DNA of 64,000 nt from Pseudomonas hunanensis (GTDB lineage Bacteria; Pseudomonadota; Gammaproteobacteria; Pseudomonadales; Pseudomonadaceae), in contig NZ_QJRC01000060.1 in NCBI RefSeq assembly GCF_013393325.1, positions 1 through 64,000 of the forward strand, in the 5' to 3' direction. A program made the translations under genes and the position numbers. Under the pieces are notes generated by a model. That model had not been told where the DNA came from. It saw only the letters and a list, made by a program, of their open reading frames with translations, and searched no databases. Of the stretch, positions 42,551-52,172 are shown piece after piece. Each line of letters opens with the position of its first letter. The stretch's first letter is position 1.

Positions 42551-45500
42551 CTATTGCTTCTTGCCCTGCACACTCGAAGCCCATTGCTCGCTGCGGCTAT
42601 GCCCACTGGTTCTCAACAACCCAAGGTCCAGCGCATTCTCGCCATCCGCTGCCCCTTTGCCCTTGGCCATATCGGCGATTGCCGTGCCCAGGTCCACCGG
42701 TGAGTTGGACGCATCGATCGATACGTCCCGGCGATAGTCATTACCGCTCAGCGTTTCTTGAGTGATCGAGTCGGCGTCGAGCCCCACGGCGCCCCTGGCC
42801 GACTGCAAACGTGCCCCCACCAGATGAGCGTTGCCACCCACTTGCAGGTCGATACCATCGCTGCCTTTGAGCGTGGCCTGATGGGCCACGCTGTCACGCT
42901 GCACGTGCGAAACGTCGAGGCTTAGGGTCGGCGAGAGCCCTGGGTCTGCCTTGCTCAAGGCGGAGCCGGCTTTTTTCTCGACCTTGCCCCCCAGAGGCCC
43001 GGCCACCGAAGTGGCCGCGTTGACATAGCCCTGTGGGTTTTTCTCCTGGCTCAGCCTGGCATCCCCTTTGACGCTCAGGGTGTCGACGCGGTCCTTGCGG
43101 CTGGCGATACGCAGGTCACCGTCGATCACGCCGCCAATATGCCCCGCTACCAGGGTGGCGCCTTCGATGCGGGTATCGCCGCGGCTTTGCAGGTCGATGC
43201 GCTCGGCGCGCAGGTCATTGGCATTCCAGGTGAGGTTGTCGCGCTTGTCGAACTCTACCTTGAGGCGGCCATGCAGGCCGCGGGTATCCAGCGCGCCCTT
43301 GGCCATGTCGAAACCGGCGCCGGCGGTGATGTCGAGGTTGTCGCGTCGCTCCTGGTTGGAAGAGGCTTCCACCAGCATGCCGCCGTTCGAAGCGTCGAGG
43401 GTCATTCGTTCGGCCGAGGCCTGAAGGCCTTGCAGGTGCAGGGCGATATCCTCGCGGGCGTTGCTGCTCAGGGTCAGTGCGCCGTTGCTGGCAAACTGGG
43501 CATCAATCGCCTGGTGTGCATTTTCTTCCTGTTTGCCGTGGCTGAAGTGGCCACCCAATGCTCCCCCCTTGGTCGTGCCTGCCTTGACCGCCAGCTCCAG
43601 GCCGCCGCCCAGCTTGGCACCCGTGGCTTGCTGGGTATCGCTGGCGGCCTTGACCCGCAGTTGGCCGCCGCTCTGCACCAGGATGTCGCCAACCTTGGCC
43701 TCGCGGCTGCCAATGCGGGTACCTTCGAGCAGCAGGTCGGCACCGCTGGTCAGTCGCACCTCGCCCTTGGCGTCGACTTGTGCCACTTGAGCCGTGCTCT
43801 GCGTGCTCAGCGTTTGACTGTGGTCGAGATAGCCACGGCCATTGACGCCGGTGCTGCCTGGACGGTTGCCAACTTTGGCCCAGGCATTGCCATCGAGCTG
43901 GCGTGACTGTTGTTCGGCCTGGTCGGTCGCCTGTGACAAGGTTAGCGAGCCAGCACTGTGCATGACCACGCTACCTTCGCCGCCATCGATGCGGGCCCCT
44001 TCGTAGCGGCCATCGCTGCCCAGCTGTACCTGGATACCCTGTTGCCCGTACAGGCTGCCGGGCACGGCGGTGCTGGCGATATCCTTGCTTTCCAGCGACC
44101 CTCCCTGGCCAGCGGCGCGTACGTTCAGGTCCTCGCCGGTGCTGGTGTCCAGGCGCACGTCGCCGCCATAGGCCAGGCGTTGCACGGTCACTTCCTGGGT
44201 GTTCTCGGCCGCGTGCATCTGGTGCTGCTGCGCCTCGATCTGCAGCGCGCCGGCGTTGGCCTGCCAAGCTGTTCCCTGGTCTGCGAGGGTGTCGGCCTTG
44301 ACCTCGACCTTGGCCCCGGAAAACTCGCTCACCCGAGCCAAGCTGCGACGCTGGTTTTCCAGGCGCTTGAGGTGTTCGACGGTCATGTCGGCACCGATGC
44401 TGGGTGGCGCCATGGCATCTTCGGGCGAGGCTTGCTGGAAGCGTGCGGCTTCCTCACCCAGCACCAGGCGTTCGATGGGGCGGGTAAGGTCGCGGTACTC
44501 GACACTGGCGCCCAGGCTGGCAGACCAGTTGTCACGGCTTTGCTCATATTCCTGGGTATCTTGCAGCGCGCGGTTATCGATGCGTTCGGCGGTCACCTGC
44601 AGGGAGTTGCCGACCTCGACGTGCGCGGCCTCGGTGAGCAGTGCATCAATGCGCAATTTCAGATCGCCGCTGGCCTGCAACGCGCTGCGCTGCACCTTGC
44701 TCTCGCGCTCGGTCTGCACCTCACGGTTGTGATGGCCTTCGAACAAACTGCCCAAGCGGTCGATGCCGCCGGTTACCGTCAACCCGCCACCGCTATGGGT
44801 GGTAGTGGTGGTCGCGTCACGCTCATTACGGGCCGCACCCAGCGTCACTTCCTGAGCCTGTACGTCGAGGTCGCCGGCAGTGGCCTGGACCTTGCTGCCC
44901 TTGACCTGCAGGTGCGCGCCACTGTTCATGCCCACCGAGGCGCCCTTGAGCTCACTGGCAACCTGGTGGGTGGTGCGCTGCTTGCTGGTGCTGTTGGCGA
45001 CCTCATATGCCACGCCAGCCGCGTACTGGCGGGATTCTGGCTTGCCATCCTCGGCTTCCTGGGTTTGCCTGGCGCTGGCCGTGAAGCCGCGTTGCTGGTC
45101 GCGGGTTTCGCGTTCATCGACCGATTGTGCACTGCCAATCAGCAGGTCGCCTTTGGCCTCCACTTGCAGGTGTTTGCCCGCTTCGACCTTGGCGCCCTGA
45201 ATGCGCAATTCTTCGGCACTGGCCAGGCGCAGGTTGCTGGCCGAGCTGACGTCGCTGACCAGCACCTGCTGTTTGCGGTCTGTACCTTCGTGTTCGCTGC
45301 CAATCAGGCCGAACAGTTTGCTGTCGCTGGAGCGGTTGGTGGAGGTGCTGCTGGCGTGGTCTGCCTCGATGGCCAGCGAACCTTTTTCGCTGTAGAGCAC
45401 GGCGTCCTGCTTGCCGTGCACGCTGCTGCCGGTGATAGCGACCTGCTCGGCAGCCACGGTGAGCTTGCCCTCGCTGGCGACCGTGCTGCCTGCAACGGCC

Positions 45501-47077
45501 TTGCCCTCGGTGTCCTTGCCTTGGCGATCACCAAAGAAGGTGCCCGATACCAGGTCGCCGCGATAGTCGCGTTTGGTTCCGCGTTCCTGCAATGTGGTGG
45601 TGCCGATGTCTGCCTGTTTTGCCTGGATGGCCAAATCGCCGCGGCTGTGCAGGCTGCTGCCTTGCACATCGAGCTTGCCGCTTGCCTTGATCGCCATGTG
45701 CTTGGCGCCGAGCGTACTGCCCTTTGCGGTTTCCTTGAGCTGGTCGGTATCGCTGTCACCGCGCCATAAATCCTTGCGGTGGCGCACCTGCTCTTCAGTG
45801 CGCTGGCTATCGATGCCGGCCACGATGTCCAGGCCGGCGCCACTGTCGACGGTCAGCTCGTTGCCTGCGTCCACCTTTGCTGCAGCCAGGCGCATGTCCT
45901 CGCCAGACTGCAACAGCACGCTGTCGCTGCCCTGCAATTGACTGCCCTGCTGCTGTTGGTGAGTGGTGGTGGTTTTGCGGCTGTAGGTTTCGCGGGTGAT
46001 GAACAAGAACTTCTTGTTCCAGCTGTCGCTGTTGTGCTCGATGTGCTTGCGGGTCTGGGCGTCCAGTGTGAGCTTCTTGCCGGCGCGGGCTTCGATGCTT
46101 GCGGCCTGGCCGTTGACCGCATCAAGTATCAGGTCATCGGCAGCGGTGAGTTTCAGTGTACCGCGCTCGCTACGTAGCTCGGTGGGGTTGTCGACGTTGC
46201 CGCTGATATGCAAACCGCCTGCCGATTGGATGTCGACGCCCTCGGTGCCCATGACCTGTGATGCCCCCATGCGCACTCCCGCGCCTTCGGCAGTGCTCAC
46301 CACACGGATACGCCCAGCGCGCATTGCACCGAACAGGCTGGCATCAATGCTCGAAGAGGGGCTGGGCAGGTGTTCCACAACATCGCCACTGCGACTGTCC
46401 ACACGGTTGCGACCAACCGTGATGTTGAGCGCTCCGCCGGCCGTGAGCAGGCCTTTGCTGTCCACGCGCGGTGCAATCAGCTCGAGCGCGCCACTGGCAT
46501 TGCTCTGGCCATTTTCCAGTACCTGCAGGGTGCCGCTGGCCGTGAGTGTGTCCAGGTATTTGAGCTGCTGCTCTTCGAAAGCCGGGGTTCCCACCACGAA
46601 GCCAGCACGGGTGGTGTTGATGAAGCTGCCGCCATTGAGGGTGATGCCATTGGGGTTGGCCAGGATGTAGTCGGCTGGGCGCCCGAAGATTTCTTGTGGC
46701 CCTTCGATCAACGAGGCGTTGCGGCTGACCACTTCGTTGAGGATGGTCGAGGCGGCCTGGCCCTGAAACTGCGGGTTGGCCGCCAGGGCACCGGCCAGCT
46801 GCGACCGCCCGGCCTCGGTGGCGTTGTTCAACACCAAGCCAGGGGTGCCAACGTTGTAGTCGATGAACTGGTTGTGCGACAGCCCGCTGGCGTTGGGCGG
46901 CACGATGTCGATGACCGGTACCCCATGGCCGTTGTGGATGATCGGGGTGCCTGCCGGGCCGGCTGTTGCATCCAGGCCGTTCTGGGCCAGAGCGGCGCTG
47001 GGGCCCAGCAACGTGAGGAAGATGGACCAGCGCAAGATATTTGGGCGGATAGGTGGTAACTGCGAGAGTGTTTGCAT
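42551..47077 (-). CDS. hlpA: Two-partner secretion exoprotein (TpsA, HlpA-like)
   Basis: 1508 aa secreted filamentous-haemagglutinin-type protein. Signal peptide to about residue 31 (cleavage after AALA). The TPS domain (about 32-270) has the marks LSHNQFIDYNV, LANPNGI and IINEV-like NEVVSRNASLIEGP. A long beta-helix repeat region follows (haemagglutinin repeats such as LTVDSGAGLDIVAG). The end (ASSVQGKKQ) has no toxin domain or VENN motif and no immunity gene follows, so it is not a CdiA. GAGAA precedes ATG 47077. It is 27 bases after tpsB. KT2440 hlpBA was linked to seed/root colonisation and iron uptake. Confidence 0.85.
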   Translation of the reverse strand: MQTLSQLPPIRPNILRWSIFLTLLGPSAALAQNGLDATAGPAGTPIIHNGHGVPVIDIVPPNASGLSHNQFIDYNVGTPGLVLNNATEAGRSQLAGALAANPQFQGQAASTILNEVVSRNASLIEGPQEIFGRPADYILANPNGITLNGGSFINTTRAGFVVGTPAFEEQQLKYLDTLTASGTLQVLENGQSNASGALELIAPRVDSKGLLTAGGALNITVGRNRVDSRSGDVVEHLPSPSSSIDASLFGAMRAGRIRVVSTAEGAGVRMGASQVMGTEGVDIQSAGGLHISGNVDNPTELRSERGTLKLTAADDLILDAVNGQAASIEARAGKKLTLDAQTRKHIEHNSDSWNKKFLFITRETYSRKTTTTHQQQQGSQLQGSDSVLLQSGEDMRLAAAKVDAGNELTVDSGAGLDIVAGIDSQRTEEQVRHRKDLWRGDSDTDQLKETAKGSTLGAKHMAIKASGKLDVQGSSLHSRGDLAIQAKQADIGTTTLQERGTKRDYRGDLVSGTFFGDRQGKDTEGKAVAGSTVASEGKLTVAAEQVAITGSSVHGKQDAVLYSEKGSLAIEADHASSTSTNRSSDSKLFGLIGSEHEGTDRKQQVLVSDVSSASNLRLASAEELRIQGAKVEAGKHLQVEAKGDLLIGSAQSVDERETRDQQRGFTASARQTQEAEDGKPESRQYAAGVAYEVANSTSKQRTTHQVASELKGASVGMNSGAHLQVKGSKVQATAGDLDVQAQEVTLGAARNERDATTTTTHSGGGLTVTGGIDRLGSLFEGHHNREVQTERESKVQRSALQASGDLKLRIDALLTEAAHVEVGNSLQVTAERIDNRALQDTQEYEQSRDNWSASLGASVEYRDLTRPIERLVLGEEAARFQQASPEDAMAPPSIGADMTVEHLKRLENQRRSLARVSEFSGAKVEVKADTLADQGTAWQANAGALQIEAQQHQMHAAENTQEVTVQRLAYGGDVRLDTSTGEDLNVRAAGQGGSLESKDIASTAVPGSLYGQQGIQVQLGSDGRYEGARIDGGEGSVVMHSAGSLTLSQATDQAEQQSRQLDGNAWAKVGNRPGSTGVNGRGYLDHSQTLSTQSTAQVAQVDAKGEVRLTSGADLLLEGTRIGSREAKVGDILVQSGGQLRVKAASDTQQATGAKLGGGLELAVKAGTTKGGALGGHFSHGKQEENAHQAIDAQFASNGALTLSSNAREDIALHLQGLQASAERMTLDASNGGMLVEASSNQERRDNLDITAGAGFDMAKGALDTRGLHGRLKVEFDKRDNLTWNANDLRAERIDLQSRGDTRIEGATLVAGHIGGVIDGDLRIASRKDRVDTLSVKGDARLSQEKNPQGYVNAATSVAGPLGGKVEKKAGSALSKADPGLSPTLSLDVSHVQRDSVAHQATLKGSDGIDLQVGGNAHLVGARLQSARGAVGLDADSITQETLSGNDYRRDVSIDASNSPVDLGTAIADMAKGKGAADGENALDLGLLRTSGHSRSEQWASSVQGKKQ

Positions 47078-47104
47078 TTTCTCGTTCTCTTTGTTGTGGG
47101 TGAA

Positions 47105-48787
47105 TCAGATGTTCAGGGTCCAGTCCATTACCCAGAAGCCGGGCTCCAGCAGTGGGCGGGGCAGGTCGCTGGTGTACAAGGCGCGTTGATAGTCCAGGCG
47201 CAGGCGACTGCCGGGCAGGCTCAGTTCCAGCCCCGCGGCGGCCCCGGCCAGGCGCTGTGACGGTTTGCCTTCGGCCGTGCGGGCCCAGCCCAGGTCCAGG
47301 CCGATGTAGGGGCGTACCTCGATGGGATAGGCCCAGGTCAGGGGCAGCGGTTGGCTGAGCGTGTTGCGCCAAACCGCGCTGCTGGCGCCGGAGTAGGTGC
47401 GCTGGCGAAAGCCGCGCACAGCCGAGTCGTCACTGACCAGCAACTGTTCGACGGCAGGCAAGGGGTCATGGCTGTACTGCACACCCAGCTCGCTCTGCCA
47501 GCGCCACGGGGCAGGGGCCGGGCCCTGACGCAAATGCAGCAGGTTGGCGCGGTACTTGCGAAAGTTCGGGCGCAGGCGTTGCGCACCCAGCGGCGAGCGG
47601 TCAGCGCCCAGGGCGTCGATGCCTTGAGCAACCCCGAAGTAGCCATTCCACAAGCCCTCTTCGAGCCACAACAGGTTGATACCGGCCTCTACCGAGGCCA
47701 GTGTCGGGCTCTGCTGGACGATGACCGCGCCAGCGCTGCGGTTGATCAGTTGCTTGCGGTCCAGGCGGATGCTGGCGCTGAGCATGCCTTGCTGGTTGCG
47801 CCACAACACCCGCTCGACACTCAGGCCCTGGTAACTGCTGCTGCCGTCGGCCGCCTTGTCGCTGTGGGGAAGTGGCGCCCGGTAGCGTAGCTGGCTGGCG
47901 CTGAGCGCAACGGTCCAGGCGCCGTAGGGGATGCTGTAGTACAGCGACACACCCTGGCTTTGCCCAGGCGCTTCGAGCACCGTTGTGGTCAGCGACAGGC
48001 GCAGGTCGTCATTGAGACCTAAAGGGCTGTCCAGGCCAATGCCGAGGTTGACGCGGTGGCGGCCGGTCAATTCGCTGCCACGGTTGTCGAAGCGGCTGTC
48101 CAGGTGCCAGCGTGAAGCCACTTTGTGTGGCTGCACGACAACGCGGGTACCGCCCTGCAGTTCGCCGGGCAGCAGAGCGGCACCCAGCTCGTAGGCGCGC
48201 AGGCGGTTGAGTTGGTCCAGGCCTTGCTCAAGGTCCGGCAGGTACAGGGGCTGCCCGAGCAGGCCGGGAAATGCATTGGCGAGGGACAAGGGCAGGTCGG
48301 GGCCTGCCAGTTCAATGGACTCGACAAAGCCTTCGACAATGACGATATCCAACGGTGCACCGTCTTCTGGAAGTTGCCGCAGGTAAGGCCGGCTGGTCGG
48401 GTAGCCGGCCTGCACGTAGCGCTGGGTGATGGCTTTCAGTAGCCGGTTGATGTCGGCGATGCCTATGCAGGCAGGGGTGAGGGCACGGATGGTTGGCGCC
48501 AGCGCTGGGTTCGAAAGCTGCTGGTTGCCGGCCACGCGCACGCCGTCGACGGCCCAGCAGCGAGCGTGGTGCGGGAGGGGGGCAGTGGTGTCGCTGGGGG
48601 CGGTTGGGGCGGGTATACGCTGCCAGCGCTCAAGACGCTGCTGTTGCTCCAGCTGTCGCAGCCCATGCTGTTGGTCGCGCAACTGCTGGCTGGCTGGGTC
48701 GTCGGCCAGCGCCTGGGTGATGGACAGCACGCCTGACAGGCAAAAGGCTGGCAGCCAACGGGCGATGCGGTGAATCAGGCACGGCAT
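47105..48787 (-). CDS. hlpB: Two-partner secretion transporter (TpsB, HlpB-like)
   Basis: 560 aa outer-membrane pore of the FhaC/ShlB/HecB type that exports TpsA. Signal peptide ends at about residue 28 (ITQALA). Two POTRA domains follow (about 75-230: HHARCWAVDGVRVAGNQQ, TQRYVQAGYPTSRPYL). A 16-strand barrel comes next, with the loop 6 motif near VRGFRQRTYSG and terminal strand ending LNI. ATG 48787 has GGGGTG upstream; a TTG at 48802 is less likely. Operon with tpsA. Confidence 0.88.
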   Translation of the reverse strand: MPCLIHRIARWLPAFCLSGVLSITQALADDPASQQLRDQQHGLRQLEQQQRLERWQRIPAPTAPSDTTAPLPHHARCWAVDGVRVAGNQQLSNPALAPTIRALTPACIGIADINRLLKAITQRYVQAGYPTSRPYLRQLPEDGAPLDIVIVEGFVESIELAGPDLPLSLANAFPGLLGQPLYLPDLEQGLDQLNRLRAYELGAALLPGELQGGTRVVVQPHKVASRWHLDSRFDNRGSELTGRHRVNLGIGLDSPLGLNDDLRLSLTTTVLEAPGQSQGVSLYYSIPYGAWTVALSASQLRYRAPLPHSDKAADGSSSYQGLSVERVLWRNQQGMLSASIRLDRKQLINRSAGAVIVQQSPTLASVEAGINLLWLEEGLWNGYFGVAQGIDALGADRSPLGAQRLRPNFRKYRANLLHLRQGPAPAPWRWQSELGVQYSHDPLPAVEQLLVSDDSAVRGFRQRTYSGASSAVWRNTLSQPLPLTWAYPIEVRPYIGLDLGWARTAEGKPSQRLAGAAAGLELSLPGSRLRLDYQRALYTSDLPRPLLEPGFWVMDWTLNI

Positions 48788-48807
48788 TGAAGCACCCCGC
48801 AAATGAT

Positions 48808-48822
48808 GTACGGTTTTCGTAC
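48808..48822. promoter_or_regulatory. Palindrome upstream of tpsB
   Basis: GTACG-GTTTT-CGTAC lies 21 bases before the tpsB start, where an operator could block transcription or translation. No Fur-box match is seen in this interval. A second inverted repeat, GCAAGTT/AACTTGC (48891-48910), lies nearer the neighbouring transpeptidase gene end. Confidence 0.35.
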
Positions 48823-48935
48823 TCGTCTGCGTGGATGCTAAGAATTAAGTCATTCGCCTGGATGCAGTACCCTGCCTAAGCGCTTGTCAGGCAAGTTCTC
48901 GCAAACTTGCGGGAAAACTCCTACAACCTTTGCTG

Positions 48936-48957
48936 GAAGGCCCTATATCAGGGCCGG
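48936..48957 (-). terminator. Hairpin across the stop of the L,D-transpeptidase gene
   Basis: GGCCCT (48939-48944) and AGGGCC (48950-48955) form a stem whose 5-base loop includes most of the stop codon (TGA, 48948-48950, minus). TTCC follows. It is a likely intrinsic or partial terminator. Confidence 0.45.
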
Positions 48958-49502
48958 ATCTCGATCAGCGTCCCATCGCGTACCAGTTCCCATACTTCCT
49001 GCATGTCGCGGTTACGCATGGCAATGCAGCCATCGGTCCAGTCCAGGGTATGGAAGTACCATTCCGGGTATTCATCGTTGATCGGCGTGCCATGGATCAT
49101 GATCATGCTGCCGGCACTCACCCCTTCACGGGTAGCGCGGGCGGCATCGCTGATGTTCGGGTAGTTGATGTGCATGGCCAGGTTGAAGCGGTCGCTCTGC
49201 TTGCGCCAGTCCAGCCAGTACAAACCCTCGGGGGTTTTCTTGTCGCCCTCGCGCTCCTTGGCGCCCTTGGGCTGCTTGCCAAGCGAGATACGGTAGGTTT
49301 TCAGCGGCTCGCCACGGCTGATCAACTGCAGGCGGCGCTCGGACTTGATTACCAGCACCTTGTCGATCAACGGCTGCATGGCCTGCTGCGAAGGCGAGGG
49401 CGTTTGCGCTGCCGGCACGGGCTTGCGGATGATGGTCTCGGTGAAGGCCGCTTGGGACACCGAGGTAACGCAAAGGCAGAAAAGGGCAAGCAACCAGCGC
49501 AT
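48948..49502 (-). CDS. L,D-transpeptidase (YkuD domain)
   Basis: 184 aa. Sec signal peptide (cleavage after SQAA region, about residue 19). The YkuD domain (about 47-183) has the catalytic motif HGTPINDEY ... DWTDGCIAMRN with the nucleophile Cys at about 159. Such enzymes make 3-3 peptidoglycan crosslinks or attach lipoproteins in the periplasm. No LysM or binding domain is present, so it is a short form. It is alone on this strand, 25 bases from the Nudix gene start side. Confidence 0.88.
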   Translation of the reverse strand: MRWLLALFCLCVTSVSQAAFTETIIRKPVPAAQTPSPSQQAMQPLIDKVLVIKSERRLQLISRGEPLKTYRISLGKQPKGAKEREGDKKTPEGLYWLDWRKQSDRFNLAMHINYPNISDAARATREGVSAGSMIMIHGTPINDEYPEWYFHTLDWTDGCIAMRNRDMQEVWELVRDGTLIEIRP

Positions 49503-49527
49503 GTAACGGTATCCCTGAAGGCTTCTT

Positions 49528-50085
49528 CTATGTAGAGGTGGTGGTCGTGACGCTCATCGGCGGCAGGTATTCATGACCTATGGGGTAATGCTGCCCGAGG
49601 CGGTCGCGATAGTAGCATTCTAGTGTGCGCGTGACGGTGCGGAAAGCCAGCTCGCCCCACGGTATCTCATGTTCTTCGAACAAGCGCACCTCCAGGCTTT
49701 CGACACCGACGGCGAAGTCCAGGTCCGTCAATTCGGCGCGGAAGAACACATGCACCTGGTTGATGTGCGGCAAATCGAACAGTTGATACAGCGACGTTGG
49801 CCCGACCCGGGCGCAGGCTTCCTCGACGGTTTCGCGACGGGCGGCCTGGTCGAGGGTTTCGCCGTTTTCCATGAAACCGGCGGGCAGGGTCCAGAAGCCC
49901 CGACGCGGCTCGATGGCGCGCCGGCACAGCAGCACCTGGCTGCCCCAGGTCGGCAATACACCGGCAACGATATTGGGGTTTTGGTAGTGGATGGTCTGGC
50001 AAGACTCGCAGACATACCGCAGGCGGCTGTCGCCCTGGGGGATCTGTTGAGTGACCGGTTGGCCGCACGCGCTGCAGAATTTCAT
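49528..50085 (-). CDS. Nudix hydrolase with N-terminal zinc ribbon
   Basis: 185 aa. A zinc ribbon at residues 1-25 (CSACG ... CESC) comes before a Nudix domain with the box GFMENGETLDQAARRETVEEA (given in two parts: GFMENGETLDQ and RRETVEEA). The family cleaves nucleoside diphosphates linked to another group, such as ADP-ribose or NADH; this architecture is like NudC but shorter. ATG 50085 chosen because the zinc ribbon begins there; upstream ATGs to 50181 extend past it. Divergent from the CoA-type Nudix gene. Confidence 0.85.
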   Translation of the reverse strand: MKFCSACGQPVTQQIPQGDSRLRYVCESCQTIHYQNPNIVAGVLPTWGSQVLLCRRAIEPRRGFWTLPAGFMENGETLDQAARRETVEEACARVGPTSLYQLFDLPHINQVHVFFRAELTDLDFAVGVESLEVRLFEEHEIPWGELAFRTVTRTLECYYRDRLGQHYPIGHEYLPPMSVTTTTST

Positions 50086-50208
50086 GTGTAGATCCTTATG
50101 TTCACGGCTATCTTGGCGCGGCCACCGTGCCGCCGCAAGCGCTGGGGCTTGGGTGCTTCGCGGCTTTCGTGCATCATGCAAGACAGGCCTTGGACATGAG
50201 CGTGCGCA

Positions 50209-50808
50209 ATGCTGGACGAGCTACTTCGCCGAATGAGCAACCATCACCCCGCATCACTGGAAACCGACCGACGGTTTCCCGAAGCGGCGGTTCTCTTGCC
50301 CATTACCCGCAGCGAAGCGCCCGAACTGGTATTGACCCTGCGCGCCAAGGGGCTGTCTACCCACGGCGGTGAAGTCGCCTTTCCCGGTGGTCGGCGTGAC
50401 CCGGAAGACCCAGACCTGGTATTTACCGCCCTGCGTGAAGCCGAGGAAGAGATCGGCCTGCCGCCTGGCCTGGTAGAGGTGATCGGCCCGCTCAGCCCGC
50501 TTATTTCACTGCATGGCCTGAAAGTGACACCATTCGTCGGGCTTATCCCCGACTTCGTCGAATACCGCGCCAACGACGCCGAAATCGCGGCAGTATTCAC
50601 CGTACCGCTGGAGTTCTTCCGGCAGGACCCGCGTGACCATACCCACCGTATCGATTACCAGGGACGTAGCTGGTATGTGCCAAGCTATCGCTACGGTGAA
50701 TACAAGATCTGGGGGTTGTCGGCGATCATGATCGTCGAGCTGGTCAACGTGCTGTTCGATGCCGGCATCAGCTTGCACCAGCCCCCTGAGCGTTACATCA
50801 AAAACTGA
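50209..50808 (+). CDS. Nudix hydrolase, CoA pyrophosphatase type (NudL/YeaB)
   Basis: 199 aa. Nudix box GGRRDPEDPDL ... REAEEEIGL, preceded by LTLRAKGLSTHGGEVAFPGG, the UPF0035 signature that marks the CoA diphosphatase group. It would split CoA and acyl-CoA into 3',5'-ADP and 4'-phosphopantetheine. Start ATG 50209. 44 bases before the carbonic anhydrase gene, same strand. Confidence 0.87.
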   Translation: MLDELLRRMSNHHPASLETDRRFPEAAVLLPITRSEAPELVLTLRAKGLSTHGGEVAFPGGRRDPEDPDLVFTALREAEEEIGLPPGLVEVIGPLSPLISLHGLKVTPFVGLIPDFVEYRANDAEIAAVFTVPLEFFRQDPRDHTHRIDYQGRSWYVPSYRYGEYKIWGLSAIMIVELVNVLFDAGISLHQPPERYIKN

Positions 50809-50852
50809 ACGGGGCCTACCCCGTCGTATGCGTTGCAGCCTGAGGAGCGTTC

Positions 50853-51377
50853 ATGAAATACCGCCTGGGTAACCTGCGCGTCGAAACCCACCCCACCAGT
50901 TGGGCTGCCCCCAATGCCACGCTGATTGGCAACGTGCGCCTGCAAGCCGATGCCAGCGTGTGGTTCGGCGCGGTTCTGCGCGGCGATAACGAGCTGATCG
51001 ACATCGGCGAGGGCAGCAACGTGCAAGATGGCACGGTAATGCACACCGACATGGGCTCGCCGCTGACCTTGGGCAAGGGGGTGACCGTTGGTCACAACGC
51101 CATGTTGCATGGCTGCACGGTAGGCGACTACAGCCTGGTGGGTATCAATGCCGTCATCCTTAATGGTGCGCGCATTGGCAAGCACTGCATCATCGGCGCC
51201 AATGCGCTGATTGCCGAGGGCAAGGAAATCCCCGATGGTTCTCTGGTGATGGGCTCGCCAGGCAAGGTGGTGCGCGAACTGAACGAGCAGCAGAAGCGCA
51301 TGCTTGAAGCCAGCGCCGCGCATTACGTGCACAATGCCCAGCGTTATGCGCGCGATTTGGTGGTTGATGATGAGTGA
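50853..51377 (+). CDS. Gamma-class carbonic anhydrase-like protein
   Basis: 174 aa left-handed beta-helix with hexapeptide repeats. The zinc ligands appear as VMHTDMG (His about 68), GHNAMLHG (two His about 85-90). YrdA/PaaY branch length. It may be active in carbonate chemistry or another cytoplasmic role; family function varies. GAGGAG precedes ATG 50853. Overlaps the DUF1289 gene by 8 bases. Confidence 0.87.
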   Translation: MKYRLGNLRVETHPTSWAAPNATLIGNVRLQADASVWFGAVLRGDNELIDIGEGSNVQDGTVMHTDMGSPLTLGKGVTVGHNAMLHGCTVGDYSLVGINAVILNGARIGKHCIIGANALIAEGKEIPDGSLVMGSPGKVVRELNEQQKRMLEASAAHYVHNAQRYARDLVVDDE

Positions 51378-51564
51378 AGTTGTTGAGCGGCCGGTGGCTT
51401 CACCGTGCGTAAGCATTTGCGCGCTGGACGAGCAGGATATCTGCACTGGATGCCAGCGTACCGTGGCCGAAATCGGCCGCTGGGGGCGGATGGACAATGA
51501 CGAGCGCCGGGCGGTGCTGAAGCTGTGCCATGAGCGCGCAGTACAAGCCGGGCTCGTCCTGTAG
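51370..51564 (+). CDS. DUF1289 Cys-rich small protein
   Basis: 64 aa. Four conserved Cys in [19 protein letters not shown] (CxxxC then CxxC), followed by EIGRW, are the DUF1289 pattern, probably binding a metal or iron-sulfur centre. ATG 51370 or 51367 lies inside the end of the carbonic anhydrase gene, implying coupling. Function unknown. Confidence 0.82.
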   Translation: MSEVVERPVASPCVSICALDEQDICTGCQRTVAEIGRWGRMDNDERRAVLKLCHERAVQAGLVL

Positions 51565-51628
51565 GCGCGGCGTTGCCTGTCGAGGGGGCTGGCGGTACTC
51601 TGTAGGGCTTGCCCACAGATGACCCGCC

Positions 51629-52096
51629 ATGTTCTATCTGATTGCCTATATCAGCAGCGTAGTGCTGATCAACTACGCCTTCTCCAGTGCCCCGCACCTG
51701 GACATCATCTGGTCTGCCTGGGGCGGCCTGGTATTCATCCTGCGCGACATGGTGCAGACCCGCTTCGGTCACGGTGCCCTGGTCGCCATGCTGGTGGCGC
51801 TGGTGCTGTCGTATGTCACTTCCGAGCCGGCCATCGCGCTGGCCAGTGCCACTGCGTTCTTCATCTCCGAGCTGATCGACTGGCTGGTGTTCAGCATCAC
51901 CCGTCGGCCGCTGCGCGATCGCCTGTGGCTGAGCTCGGCACTGAGTATTCCGGTGGACACCTTCATCTTCTTCGGCATGATCGGGGCCTTGACCCCGGCG
52001 GTGGTCGGCACGGCCATGGCCTCGAAGTTCGCCGGTGTCACCGCCGTGTGGCTGGCCATGGCATTTCGCGCCCGGCGGGCTGCCGTCGCGGGTTGA
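51629..52096 (+). CDS. VUT/YhhQ-type membrane protein (possible queuosine-precursor transporter)
   Basis: 155 aa with four or five membrane segments. IWSAWGGLVFILRDMVQTRFG and ELIDWLVFSI are YhhQ/VUT family features; the protein is shorter than E. coli YhhQ (221 aa). That family imports 7-cyano/7-aminomethyl-7-deazaguanine. No preQ1 riboswitch is evident upstream. Start ATG 51629; substrate is inferred only by family. Confidence 0.72.
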   Translation: MFYLIAYISSVVLINYAFSSAPHLDIIWSAWGGLVFILRDMVQTRFGHGALVAMLVALVLSYVTSEPAIALASATAFFISELIDWLVFSITRRPLRDRLWLSSALSIPVDTFIFFGMIGALTPAVVGTAMASKFAGVTAVWLAMAFRARRAAVAG

Positions 52097-52101
52097 TGGT
52101 G

Positions 52102-52107
52102 TAGAAT
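52102..52107 (+). promoter_or_regulatory. Possible purT -10 box
   Basis: TAGAAT in GGTGTAGAATAGCGGTCC, 65 bases before the purT ATG, with a GC-containing discriminator. The -35 region (GCTGCC) is weak. It resembles the -10 region before purL. Confidence 0.4.
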
Positions 52108-52172
52108 AGCGGTCCTTTTTCAGCGGGCCACACCAAGCCTGGTGCGGCCCCGGATGCCTTCGAGGACCTGAA

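Noticed and set aside
42551..43000. CdiA-type toxin tip at the end of tpsA
   Set aside because: No VENN motif, no toxin-like domain and no downstream immunity gene.
43958..45769. 603-codon plus-strand frame opposite tpsA
   Set aside because: Ala/Gly/Val-rich shadow of the repeat-rich tpsA gene; the TPS pair on the minus strand explains the region.
48788..48947. Fur box upstream of tpsB, as expected for an iron-linked hlp system
   Set aside because: No sequence close to GATAATGATAATCATTATC is present in the interval.
51565..51628. preQ1 riboswitch before the YhhQ-like gene
   Set aside because: The 64-base gap lacks the A-rich tail and conserved loop of preQ1 aptamers.
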